The notes: generated by a model from the letters alone, not told the origin. A stretch of 64,000 nucleotides of DNA from Vibrio hepatarius (GCF_001274785.1 NZ_LHPI01000018.1:20813-84812), one strand, 5' to 3'. Positions 54,692-62,542 are shown, numbered from the stretch's first letter. Numbers and translations: made by a program.

Positions 54692-56347
54692 TTACTGAAT
54701 TATCAGTTGTTGTGTTACTTCGAATAACTCACGCTTCAGATCTTTGACGTCGTTAATCACGATGCTTCGAGGAAAGAATTTCTCAACACTGCGTGTTTGA
54801 ATCCCGATCCCCAGCAGCTCAAAGCCACTGCGTCTGCACCGGTCAACAATGTCATGCGTGGCAGCCCAATCATCTGGGTCACCATCCGTTAGCACTATCA
54901 TTAGCTTTCGCTTCTGTTTTTGTGCCAACAAACTGTTTGCCGCAAACCACATAGCTTGTGCCATAGGCGTACAACCTCTTGGTTTTTGGTCAAAACAGGC
55001 GGCCCGATGTCGAACCGATTGCTTGGGCAATAACGCGATAGAAACTTCCTGATGAATACCAGGAAAATAACTGACCGCAGGTACAACACCCGGTATACCT
55101 TCCAATGCCATGGCTAAAGCCAAAGCGGCTTCATTGGCAACATGAAAATACTTGCGATTACCTTCGCCAATGGGCTTACCCATTGAGCCCGATATATCGA
55201 CAAGCAAGTGCACAGCAGCATTAGGCGCAATGCGGGGCTGCCTTTGAATAAACAATCTCGACTCACCTGCTTGTGAAGCGGCAAGACGATGAGTTGCCAC
55301 TCGAAGACCGTACCGTTTGGCATGATTCCGATTGTCCTGACTGGACTGAACCATGCCCCTAAGTCGGGCTCGAATTTGAGCCGACTCAGACGCCGATAAG
55401 GTCAAGATAGCCTCATCACCCAACATAGCTTGCTCTGCTTGGGGCAAACTGAGTGGAGTGACGCCCTGATGTCCTTCTGCTTGTTCCGACAACACTTCTG
55501 CCACTTGTGCAAAGGTATCGGGTTCAAAGTGAGCGGCACTGGCCTCTAAGGCTTGTCGCAAATTATCAGCTTGATCAGAGTTATCTGAATCACTCGTTTC
55601 AGCAGCATCCCCTGTTGCAGACGAACTTGTTTCCGGGGTTTGACTGTCACTACTGCTATTGCTGTCATTACTCGCATCTTGTCCAATGTCATCACCGCCA
55701 TCAGCATCAGACTCATCCTGTGGTGGACGAGATTCTTCTTCCAACATGGCAACGATGGCATCGACAAGTTTCAGCACTTCACCTGTAGATGCCAGGCTAG
55801 GCACTGCTGTCAGCATGGCGCTTAACCGGCTCATCGCTGCGGCAGGAAAGAGTTGTCTCACTCTTTCATCAACAGCTTGATACAAAGGCGTCAGCGCTTT
55901 CTGGCCCAGAAAATGGCATCTCAAGCGAAACAACAACCAGGCTTGCAAGTTAGATGCAGGCTCAGGCTGTTCAGGTACACACATTTGCTGTGTGTCCACC
56001 ATGTACTCAATCACTTGCGAAATACTGCGCCGGGTTCCGGGGTAATCCTTTGCCAATTCGTTTTCAATGCGCACATCCTCAATAATATTGAGAAGTGCCT
56101 TACGGATCGGCTTAGACGACGCCTTCTTCACCATGTCAAAATTGGTATGCCGAATATGCGCCGCTTCATGAGCCAGATAACCCCAAGCTATTTGTTGATA
56201 GTGTGGGTCGTCTGGGTTTGCTGTTGGGATCACAATCCGCTCACCATCGGTAAACGCATCTTGTCCTTGAATAAGCACCTTCACACCAAACTTTTCGCCA
56301 TAAGCGGCGGCAACGATTGGCAGTGCATTTTTTAATGGATGATTCAT
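54692..56347 (-). CDS. CobT-like VWA-domain protein
   Basis: A 551-aa protein. The N-terminal part has a zinc-protease-like helix (GYLAHEAAHIRHTNFD, ~50). A middle acidic Asp/Ser-rich linker (~210-265) follows, and a C-terminal von Willebrand A domain has the MIDAS motif LLVDISGSMGK (~357) and TDGDPDD (~486). CobT-like VWA proteins pair with MoxR/CobS-type AAA ATPases, and one is encoded nearby at 58738-59697. Cobalamin synthesis is not implied. The partner or substrate in the ICE is unknown. Confidence 0.87.
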   Translation of the reverse strand: MNHPLKNALPIVAAAYGEKFGVKVLIQGQDAFTDGERIVIPTANPDDPHYQQIAWGYLAHEAAHIRHTNFDMVKKASSKPIRKALLNIIEDVRIENELAKDYPGTRRSISQVIEYMVDTQQMCVPEQPEPASNLQAWLLFRLRCHFLGQKALTPLYQAVDERVRQLFPAAAMSRLSAMLTAVPSLASTGEVLKLVDAIVAMLEEESRPPQDESDADGGDDIGQDASNDSNSSSDSQTPETSSSATGDAAETSDSDNSDQADNLRQALEASAAHFEPDTFAQVAEVLSEQAEGHQGVTPLSLPQAEQAMLGDEAILTLSASESAQIRARLRGMVQSSQDNRNHAKRYGLRVATHRLAASQAGESRLFIQRQPRIAPNAAVHLLVDISGSMGKPIGEGNRKYFHVANEAALALAMALEGIPGVVPAVSYFPGIHQEVSIALLPKQSVRHRAACFDQKPRGCTPMAQAMWFAANSLLAQKQKRKLMIVLTDGDPDDWAATHDIVDRCRRSGFELLGIGIQTRSVEKFFPRSIVINDVKDLKRELFEVTQQLIIQ

Positions 56348-56405
56348 GGGAGTCTCCTAATCATTAGGGGGAATACTCCCTCAGCGGGAGCGTTTCCCCG
56401 CTGGG
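56348..56405 (-). promoter_or_regulatory. P1/P2 leader element, copy L8 (before the CobT-like gene)
   Basis: P1 hairpin at 56378-56405 (CCC-AGCGGG...CCCGCT-GA-GGG). P2 at 56356-56368 is short (CCTAA-TGA-TTAGG) and includes part of the AGGAGA ribosome site. An alternative longer pairing GGGAGT...ACTCCC also covers it. Confidence 0.72.
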
Positions 56406-56416
56406 AATGTAAGTGT

Positions 56417-56857
56417 TTAAACCTGTGCTTTTAGCTTAACCAGGTCGTATTTTTGACCTAACCAAGCCACCAATTGAGCGGTACTCTCGTGCTGCTCAAA
56501 TGACGTTTTAAGCTGGTCTAAACTCAGGATGTCATCCAATGTCAGACCATACTGGTCTTGTAACTGAGTAGACACCTCGTGTTGATATTGCAGCCAGGCC
56601 CGCTCATGAGCGGTTTGCTGCAATGCCATGTTTGGAACAAACACCATGGCCGTTACCCAAACACCTTGCCCGTCCGCATCTGCGATCAATACAGGGTTCT
56701 TGGGGATCACGACACTATGTGTTGAGTACGATCGTTGTACTAACGTTCGACAACACGCCACTTCTGGTATCGATTCACTTTCAACCGCATCAGTCACACC
56801 ACGAAAATGCGGTTCAAACTGGTTCAGTTGGCTGGGGTTATGGATGGTTGATTGCAT
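56417..56857 (-). CDS. ICE protein of unknown function
   Basis: A 146-aa soluble protein with no recognised family. The central part (PVLIADADGQGVWVTAMVFVP) is beta-rich and the C-terminal half helical (TLDDILSLDQLKTSF). It has its own leader element and ribosome site AGAGGA. Confidence 0.7.
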   Translation of the reverse strand: MQSTIHNPSQLNQFEPHFRGVTDAVESESIPEVACCRTLVQRSYSTHSVVIPKNPVLIADADGQGVWVTAMVFVPNMALQQTAHERAWLQYQHEVSTQLQDQYGLTLDDILSLDQLKTSFEQHESTAQLVAWLGQKYDLVKLKAQV

Positions 56858-56915
56858 AATTTCCTCTTACATAGTTCAGAGGACATGCGCCCTTAAGGGC
56901 AACATGCCCTCAAGG
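56858..56915 (-). promoter_or_regulatory. P1/P2 leader element, copy L7 (before the 146-aa gene)
   Basis: P1 at 56891-56915 is the shortest copy (CCTTGAGGGC-ATGTT-GCCCTTAAGG, 10-bp stem). P2 at 56862-56883 is TCCTCT-N10-AGAGGA; its 3' arm is the ribosome site of ATG 56857. Confidence 0.8.
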
Positions 56916-56918
56916 ACG

Positions 56919-57872
56919 TTAGAAATAAAATGAGTTTGGTACAGTCGAACCAAGGTTTGGTCTGACGGTTGGTTGTGGTATTGCACGTAAGTTATCTGCC
57001 TGAGCAGATACTGGCTGTGCGGGTTTAGGTTCAGGTTTGGGCATCAGTTGTCTGATATCCAATTGACCTTCACCGTGCATTCTCATCTTGTCTGGATCAG
57101 ACAAAATTAAAATGGTCGCCATCAGTTCGTGATAGAGATTGTCTGTCACAGGGCCGGTCTTCGGCAGACGAACAAATAAATTGTCCATCGCTTCAACCAT
57201 CGGCTGAACTCGATGATCCAGGAATGACAAACCATCCAACTTGTCTCTTAATCGCTTGAGAGGATTAAGGGCACGCTGACTGATTTGATTCTTTCCTGCA
57301 ACGGAACGCTCAAACAGTTCATTAGCATCACGAGCCACCTCCCTAAATAGGGTGTGTCCCATGCCATTGACCTTGTCATCTAAGCCACCAGCTTGTTCAG
57401 CCGGTTGCATTCGATAGATGGCATAATCGAACTGAAGCCGTTGTTCCACGTCTTCGATGGGTGACAGCGCACGCCGAATTGCATCTGCAAATTCCGGGTG
57501 TTTCGCAACCCAGTCAAACGTCACCTGATCATAGTTGTCCAAGAACAACTGCTTGCACTGCGCAAACTCCTGACCGATCCTGTCAAGCTCTGGAACAATC
57601 TGATCAATTCGGTCTTCAGGGACGGCATAGCCACCTAAAAACCGCACACCGACTTGCTCACACAAGCGCTGCGCTTCTTTCTTAAGCCTTTCAAAGTTCG
57701 CCAATGCCTCTGGGTCGCAAATTTTTTTACTCCCTAAGCTGGCAACATCCTTCGGTGGAAGTTGGCTGCCATTGGCTAATCTGAAATCTTCAGGCCTTAG
57801 CTTTTTTCTACCGCTCCAGATGGAACAGTCGATGTGACAAATCAACAGTTTGTCGAGGGTTTGAATACTCAT
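56919..57872 (-). CDS. DUF3150-like protein
   Basis: A 317-aa soluble, helical protein resembling DUF3150 (IDCSIWSGRKKLRPEDF at the N-terminus; CEQVGVRFLGGYAVPED). DUF3150 genes often lie beside CobS/CobT-like AAA-VWA pairs, as here. A Pro/Gln-rich C-terminal part ends in PNSFYF, a tail almost identical to that of Exo. The function is unknown. Confidence 0.8.
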   Translation of the reverse strand: MSIQTLDKLLICHIDCSIWSGRKKLRPEDFRLANGSQLPPKDVASLGSKKICDPEALANFERLKKEAQRLCEQVGVRFLGGYAVPEDRIDQIVPELDRIGQEFAQCKQLFLDNYDQVTFDWVAKHPEFADAIRRALSPIEDVEQRLQFDYAIYRMQPAEQAGGLDDKVNGMGHTLFREVARDANELFERSVAGKNQISQRALNPLKRLRDKLDGLSFLDHRVQPMVEAMDNLFVRLPKTGPVTDNLYHELMATILILSDPDKMRMHGEGQLDIRQLMPKPEPKPAQPVSAQADNLRAIPQPTVRPNLGSTVPNSFYF

Positions 57873-57935
57873 AGTGCATCCTCATGCGAGATGGGGACGC
57901 ACCACTCCCAACAGGAGCAATGGCCCCCGTTTGGG
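57873..57935 (-). promoter_or_regulatory. P1/P2 leader element, copy L6 (before the DUF3150 gene)
   Basis: P1 at 57907-57935 (CCCAA-A-CGGGGGC-CATT-GCTCCTG-TTGGG). P2 at 57874-57902 is GTGCGTCC...GGATGCAC (one G-U), with an inner CTC/GAG that hides the GAGG ribosome site of ATG 57872. Confidence 0.8.
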
Positions 57936-57970
57936 TGGTAGTAGTTGACGCGCTAATGGCAATACCACTA

Positions 57971-58735
57971 TCAGAAATAGTAATTTTGCGAATCAGGCGA
58001 CGATTGGTTGAGATCGATTTTCACAGGCATTAAGTCCAGTGCTTCAGCTATCGGGCGAACCCGCTCTAAATCACTGCCTAGCAACCGCAATACATCTTTT
58101 TCCAACTTCAGTTGGTCGGATACTTCTATCCCTTCAGGACTCGCTACTGTGAGCGAACACAGTGGTGGTAATTGACGCTTAAAAGCCAGTAACAGCAACA
58201 ATGGCCACGGGCCATCATCAGTGTTAACAATGCCAGCGCCTTCACCTGACACCATGCTGATTTGATTGGTACTAGGTAATCCGCTTTTGCAAAACCCTAA
58301 TGACCATTCTCCAATCCTGACTTGGTTATCATCAATAACAGCCAAGCCATAGGCTTCAAGCAGCTTTGCCATATCGAACAACGCTTTTTTCGCCAGCGAT
58401 ATTTGGCCATTGACGTCCTTGCGAGTACGAAACTCCCAACTGACGTTATTGACGCACGCGACACTATCTAGCGCATTTGAGAGTTCAAATGGCCGCCCTT
58501 GATGATCAATGCCGACTTGTCCAACCAATCGATAACCCTTGTTGATTTTCTCATTGATTCGTCGGTCTGCTTCAGCGTTAGGATCAGTCGAATCAATCAA
58601 TCGCTGCTGCGACAATTGACCGGCTTTTCCAAACCGAACTTCAATCTCCTGGGTATCCGATCCAACGTAAATGGCCCATTCTTTGGCTGTCCCATCAGAA
58701 TGACGGTAACGGTAAAGAGCAAAGCACTTATCCAT
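57971..58735 (-). CDS. WGR-domain-like protein
   Basis: A 254-aa protein. Residues 1-80 resemble a WGR domain (ALYRYRHSDGTAKEWAIYVG, VRFGKAGQLSQQRLID, EKINKGYRLVG), a small nucleic-acid-associated fold. The C-terminal part is unrecognised and ends SQNYYF, similar to the tails of Exo and DUF3150. It overlaps the AAA gene stop; of two adjacent ATGs (58738, 58735), 58735 has the better distance (7 nt) from GGAGG. There is no leader element because there is no intergenic gap. Confidence 0.75.
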   Translation of the reverse strand: MDKCFALYRYRHSDGTAKEWAIYVGSDTQEIEVRFGKAGQLSQQRLIDSTDPNAEADRRINEKINKGYRLVGQVGIDHQGRPFELSNALDSVACVNNVSWEFRTRKDVNGQISLAKKALFDMAKLLEAYGLAVIDDNQVRIGEWSLGFCKSGLPSTNQISMVSGEGAGIVNTDDGPWPLLLLLAFKRQLPPLCSLTVASPEGIEVSDQLKLEKDVLRLLGSDLERVRPIAEALDLMPVKIDLNQSSPDSQNYYF

Positions 58736-58737
58736 CA

Positions 58738-59697
58738 TCAATCCTCCCAATGGTCACCGAAGACATCAGCGGCAATACGGTGAATGGCTTCTCGTTGCTC
58801 CAACTCAGCACGAGCCGTCAAAGACCGAACCAGTGCATACTCCACTGCGTTAGGAGCGCCTTTAAAAGCAAGTGTTAACTTTGCCCAGCGCACCAAGGTC
58901 CGAGTGGACATAGTGATACTAAGCTCAGCACCACCATCCGCGCCCCCAATAAAGAGACGACGAATGTCACCAGCCACTTTCACCATTTTTTGGCGAAAGA
59001 CTTCTGGCAAGCCCGGCGCAACGTTCTCCAGAATGGCTTCCTCTACAGAAGGCTCTGCATAGGTCGCTTCGATGATTCTAAAGCGATCAAGAAAAGCCAA
59101 ATTCTGTTGGAGCACACCTTGATACAAGCCCGTTTGGTCACCGCTGCCCGCACTGTTGCCGGTAGCGATAAAACGAAACTTGGTATGTGGCATGATGATC
59201 TCACCGCCATTTTGTGCGATGACCAACGGGGCACCTTCCAAAATGTCATTGAGCCCAGCCAGTTCAGCAGGCTCAGCAAGATCCATTTCATTAATGATCA
59301 GCAAATGGCCATGCTTGACAGCCAGTGCCAGCGGCCCATACACAAAGGTCATGTTGCCATTAACCAGTGTGTGGTGACCGATAAGATCGGACAACTCCAA
59401 TCGACCGTGCGCAGTAATTTGCTGAACAGGCCAATTCAATCGAGAAGCAACTTGGCAAATTAGCGAGGTCTTACCGCATCCAGTGGGGCCTGTAATATAC
59501 AAACCGTCACCGTCTGGGTGAGACAAGAACGCCAATACGTCACGTAAGTCTTCTTTTCTAAAAACATACTCGTCCTTGCGAACGGGAATGTTTGGATGGG
59601 TAGTGTCGGCACTAAATCCTTCCAGAACGAAAGCATCAGGAGCCGGGACATTAAACGCTTGATTCACTTGAACCAAAAATGGGGATTGTTCTGTCAT
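58738..59697 (-). CDS. MoxR/CobS-like AAA ATPase
   Basis: A 319-aa AAA+ ATPase with Walker A YITGPTGCGKTSLI (~71), Walker B LLIINEMDLAEP (~131), sensor 1 FRFIATGNSAGSGD (~170) and an arginine-finger-like LDRFRII. It is of the CobS/MoxR group, which works with VWA partners; the CobT-like gene lies downstream. The frame reaches 59814, but ATG 59697 (MTEQSPFLVQVN) follows the GAGG site and leader L5. Confidence 0.88.
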   Translation of the reverse strand: MTEQSPFLVQVNQAFNVPAPDAFVLEGFSADTTHPNIPVRKDEYVFRKEDLRDVLAFLSHPDGDGLYITGPTGCGKTSLICQVASRLNWPVQQITAHGRLELSDLIGHHTLVNGNMTFVYGPLALAVKHGHLLIINEMDLAEPAELAGLNDILEGAPLVIAQNGGEIIMPHTKFRFIATGNSAGSGDQTGLYQGVLQQNLAFLDRFRIIEATYAEPSVEEAILENVAPGLPEVFRQKMVKVAGDIRRLFIGGADGGAELSITMSTRTLVRWAKLTLAFKGAPNAVEYALVRSLTARAELEQREAIHRIAADVFGDHWED

Positions 59698-59759
59698 GGT
59701 AAACCTCATTAGTTTTAACGAGGCCCCATGCCCCAACAGGGAATGAAGTCCCCGTCGGG
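59698..59759 (-). promoter_or_regulatory. P1/P2 leader element, copy L5 (before the AAA ATPase gene)
   Basis: P1 at 59732-59759 (CCCGACGGG...CCTGTTGGG). P2 at 59704-59723 is CCTCGTTA-AAAC-TAATGAGG, 8 bp with one G-U; GAGG is the ribosome site of ATG 59697. Confidence 0.82.
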
Positions 59760-59873
59760 TGGTGTGTTGATTGTGGTATGGCTGTGTATGTAAGAGTTCA
59801 GCTCGCTCTATCATTCGTACCCAGCATTGGCTACGAGTGAAACTGCTTTCTGATGCACTCGATGTAAGCGCAT

Positions 59874-59897
59874 GAGAAAGGAGCCGAAATCGGCTCC
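59874..59897 (-). terminator. Terminator-like hairpin after exo
   Basis: On the minus strand GGAGCCGATTTCGGCTCC is followed by TTTCTC, 9 bp after the exo stop. The short U-tract makes it a weak terminator. The remaining gap to the AAA gene (59760-59873) holds no gene and might hold a promoter. Confidence 0.65.
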
Positions 59898-59906
59898 AAG
59901 TGAACG

Positions 59907-60923
59907 TTAAAAGTAAAATGAGCTCGGCGAGTCACCTGGCAGAACCAAGTTATCTTGCTCAAGACTGATTTTGATTGGTGTTTCAACGGGCTGCTCTGGC
60001 TTATTGGTGCTAATGCGCAACCGCTCTTGTGGCGCTTTTCGGTAAGCGGCTAAAACCTGTTCATCCAGCTCGCCTAACTTATCGGTGGCCAATTGCTTAT
60101 AGTCCACCGTGCCCGCCATCATGTAGCGGCTGAGTTTGACCCCAGCATAGTCGGCATGAGCGTAGTTACCCATCATGGCGACCAATTTTGACTGGGCGTC
60201 TCGCATTTCCTCTTTCAAAGATTTAATGTGATTTTCCAGTCGGACCACTTCGGCATGTGCTGAGCAATACTGTCGAGACAGCGATGTCCAACGGTATTGG
60301 GCTTCACCCTTGGGAACAAAACAATCTTGCTCAGGGCATTTTGACGGCTCTTTTTTGGTCTGTACTAACTCCCAAAACTGAAGCGCTGTTTCTTGCAACT
60401 CAGTTAAGAACGCCGCGTCTCGCTGTATTTCAAACTCAATCAGTTGATCCTCAAAATAGAAAACCAACCAACCTCGCGTGCTATTGGCGACCAGTATTTG
60501 ATGCTGTACTTGCACCCAATACAACTGGTACGCCTCGCTTTGTTCTCGGTGAGCTTGCACATCCTCAAAAACTGACTGGCAAGGACATTTCAGTTCAACG
60601 GGTTCGCCCGCATCGTTGATGCCATCAAAGCTGGCTCGAAAGATTGCGTTATGATCGGCTTCTGCACATGACGGCAGAAGAAAGTCATTATGCGCATTCT
60701 CAAATGCTCGCCTTGCTTGAGGCTCCAACCTTATACCACGAAGCACATTTGGATTATTCGACAGGTCTTCCGGTAATACGAATCCGGTTTTTTCTGCCCA
60801 TAATCGCCAAGGTGTTTTGTAGGGTGAACGCCCCATAATAATTGGGGCTTCAGATGCCGTAACCCCTGCAATGCGCCACTGGTGCCATGCAGGAGTACGT
60901 TGTGATAGGTCGATAACCTTCAT
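59907..60923 (-). CDS. exo: YqaJ-type recombination exonuclease Exo
   Basis: A 338-aa lambda-exonuclease-fold nuclease that resects double-strand ends for Bet-mediated annealing. It has WHQWRIAGVTASEAPIIMG (~13), the active-site segment ASFDGINDAGEPVELKCP (Asp...Glu-x-Lys, ~97-114) and WVQVQHQILVA. A C-terminal extension has a coiled coil (HAEVVRLENHIKSLKEEM) and ends PSSFYF. SXT-type Exo/Bet act in recombination that makes hybrid ICEs. Confidence 0.93.
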   Translation of the reverse strand: MKVIDLSQRTPAWHQWRIAGVTASEAPIIMGRSPYKTPWRLWAEKTGFVLPEDLSNNPNVLRGIRLEPQARRAFENAHNDFLLPSCAEADHNAIFRASFDGINDAGEPVELKCPCQSVFEDVQAHREQSEAYQLYWVQVQHQILVANSTRGWLVFYFEDQLIEFEIQRDAAFLTELQETALQFWELVQTKKEPSKCPEQDCFVPKGEAQYRWTSLSRQYCSAHAEVVRLENHIKSLKEEMRDAQSKLVAMMGNYAHADYAGVKLSRYMMAGTVDYKQLATDKLGELDEQVLAAYRKAPQERLRISTNKPEQPVETPIKISLEQDNLVLPGDSPSSFYF

Positions 60924-60975
60924 ATTGCCTCCTTTGAAGGGAGACTCCCCTGAAGGAGAGAACTCCCCTTCAGGG
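60924..60975 (-). promoter_or_regulatory. P1/P2 leader element, copy L4 (before exo)
   Basis: P1 at 60948-60975 is a 12-bp stem (CCCTGAAGG/CCTTCAGGG plus three inner pairs) with loop GTTC. P2 at 60929-60943 is CTCC-N7-GGAG; its 3' arm is the AGGAGG ribosome site of ATG 60923. Confidence 0.8.
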
Positions 60976-60983
60976 TTAAGTGG

Positions 60984-61127
60984 TTACTTTGCAGCTTGTG
61001 CTAACGCTGTTTGGTGCTGAACAACACTTGCTTGAACCGAATCAATTGCCGCTTTACCGGCTTGAATCGAACCTAAGACAAGGGCAACAACCAATACCAA
61101 GCGAAAAAGTGAGGCTGATTTAGTCAT
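60984..61127 (-). CDS. 47-aa membrane or exported peptide between exo and bet
   Basis: ATG 61127 opens a 47-codon frame starting MTKSASLFRLVLVVALVLGS: two positive residues, then a hydrophobic segment that fits a signal peptide or one membrane helix. An Ala/Gln-rich tail follows. It has its own leader element (L3) with GGAGA ribosome site, so it is probably expressed. The function is unknown; a membrane-active regulator or a small exported protein is possible. Confidence 0.65.
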   Translation of the reverse strand: MTKSASLFRLVLVVALVLGSIQAGKAAIDSVQASVVQHQTALAQAAK

Positions 61128-61187
61128 GGAAGATCTCCAAAAAAAAGACGAGACCTTCCCCCTGACGGGAGAATAATCCCGCCAGGG
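61128..61187 (-). promoter_or_regulatory. P1/P2 leader element, copy L3 (before the 47-aa gene)
   Basis: P1 at 61160-61187 (CCCTGGCGGGA-N6-TCCCGTCAGGG, 11 bp with one G-U). P2 at 61128-61159 is GGAAGGTCTC-N12-GAGATCTTCC, 10 bp with one G-U and a T8 loop; it holds GGAGA and runs right up to ATG 61127. Confidence 0.85.
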
Positions 61188-61209
61188 TTAGTAAAATGAA
61201 TGCGTGGCG

Positions 61210-62028
61210 CTAAGAAGCTAAAGGCTGTGTGAGCGCTTTGGCTGCTTGTTGCTGAGCATTAAAGATTTCTTGCTTCGCAAACGTCAGCTCAACACCTTGA
61301 AAATGTTCATTGGCATATTCCAATGCACTATTCCAAGCGTTTGAAGCTTCCGCCCGCTCGATAAGCTTGTAAACAAGCCCTCGGGTTCGATCATCAACTT
61401 GCTCGGGTGGAATCACAGATGGCTCAACAACGTGTGTTGCTTGGCCTTCGATAATTCGCTCCGCTTCGTCTTGATCGAAAATTCCCACAAAGCCAAACGC
61501 AATGCGGGAACACTGGATCATGGATTTATGTCTTAGCATTCGCTTAGTGTGCGTCTGCCATGGACCATCTACACGGTAAGGGCCATTTTTGCCATTACCT
61601 TCAAAAGGCGGTCGATAGACTTCATCCAGATACTCAGTGATTTTGACTGGGTGCGAACGGTCGCGCCGATAGATGATGCATTCCATCCATTCAGGGCATT
61701 CTTTCGCGCCATCCAGTGAGACTTTGTTTTCTGAAGTCTTGAACTCCATGCCATCAAACTGGTCGTGTTGATTGATGATGCGAGACCATCCATCGACACC
61801 TACCACTGGGATAATCCCAGCTTGTTTATCAGGGAACGCAAAAATCTCTTTGGTGAAAGGGTTCAAACCGTACTGATCTGCAACCACCAAGAGCGCCATC
61901 ATCTGCTCATTGGTCGGTGCACTACCGTCACGTTGCTTGAATGCTGTTGCTTTTAGGGTATCGAACAACTTGTTTGGATCGACACTAAAGCGCTCAGCAA
62001 AGCGTTGGATTAGCTTTGGTTTTTCCAT
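61210..62028 (-). CDS. bet: RecT/Bet-family single-strand annealing protein
   Basis: A 272-aa annealing protein of the lambda Bet/RecT superfamily (ALLVVADQYGLNPFTKEIFAF at ~44; GVDGWSRIINQHDQFDG; MLRHKSMIQCSRIAFGFVGI at ~181). It pairs strands resected by Exo. The frame begins with TTG 62043, but ATG 62028 fits the ribosome site GGAG within P2 of L2. The CATTTTAC tract just after its stop (61190-61197) resembles the gene end of exo. Confidence 0.94.
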   Translation of the reverse strand: MEKPKLIQRFAERFSVDPNKLFDTLKATAFKQRDGSAPTNEQMMALLVVADQYGLNPFTKEIFAFPDKQAGIIPVVGVDGWSRIINQHDQFDGMEFKTSENKVSLDGAKECPEWMECIIYRRDRSHPVKITEYLDEVYRPPFEGNGKNGPYRVDGPWQTHTKRMLRHKSMIQCSRIAFGFVGIFDQDEAERIIEGQATHVVEPSVIPPEQVDDRTRGLVYKLIERAEASNAWNSALEYANEHFQGVELTFAKQEIFNAQQQAAKALTQPLAS

Positions 62029-62088
62029 TATGGACTCCGACAATCAAAGTGGGAGTCTGCCCCTGACGGGAAAGTACTCCCGGCTGGG
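62029..62088 (-). promoter_or_regulatory. P1/P2 leader element, copy L2 (before bet)
   Basis: P1 at 62061-62088 (CCC-AGC-CGGGA-N6-TCCCG-TCA-GGG). P2 at 62033-62057 is GACTCC-N13-GGAGTC; GGAG is the ribosome site of ATG 62028. The P1 5' arm/loop GGGAGT could alternatively pair with the ACTCCC of P2. Confidence 0.82.
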
Positions 62089-62107
62089 TTAAAGCGTTAT
62101 CGCTCGG

Positions 62108-62527
62108 TTAAAAATCTGGTTCAGGATAAGTTTGTGCCCAATTAGCTTGGGAGCTCGCATCATCCGCCGGTGATGGCTCAGATGCTTTGTTCACACTATC
62201 AAGAAGCAGAAACTCATCCGCGTCCACTTCGGTCAATCGATGCTTAATGCCATCTTTCTCCCATGAGCGCGTGCGCTGAGGCCCTTGAACAAAAAGCTTC
62301 GCTCCTTTTTGGATCAAATCTTTTGCTCTTAGCCCTAACTTAAATCCACCACGATCTCGAAAAACGACCCGATGCCATTCCGTATGCTCTTTGAGCTCAT
62401 TGGATTGACGGTCGCGCCATTTCTCAGAAGTGGCCAGTGAAATGCTGGTCACTAAATCACCTGATGGATAGGCTCGCGTCTCTGGCTCAGAGCCAACGTA
62501 GCCTATGAGTGTTACTTGGTTTTTCAT
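62108..62527 (-). CDS. ssb: Single-stranded DNA-binding protein
   Basis: A 139-aa OB-fold SSB (VTLIGYVGSEPETRAYPSGD; WHRVVFRDR; GAKLFVQGPQRTRSWEKDG). It is shorter than chromosomal SSB. Its C-terminal tip is TYPEPDF rather than the acidic DDDIPF, so docking of SSB-binding partners may differ. It starts 15 bp after the preceding gene with a plain GAGGAG ribosome site and no P1/P2 leader. Confidence 0.93.
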   Translation of the reverse strand: MKNQVTLIGYVGSEPETRAYPSGDLVTSISLATSEKWRDRQSNELKEHTEWHRVVFRDRGGFKLGLRAKDLIQKGAKLFVQGPQRTRSWEKDGIKHRLTEVDADEFLLLDSVNKASEPSPADDASSQANWAQTYPEPDF

Positions 62528-62542
62528 GATGTTCTCCTCGTC

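Noticed and set aside
54692..59697. CobS/CobT-like genes taken as cobalamin biosynthesis
   Set aside because: Only the AAA and VWA folds are shared. No cobaltochelatase CobN or other cobalamin genes are present, and the context is DNA metabolism.
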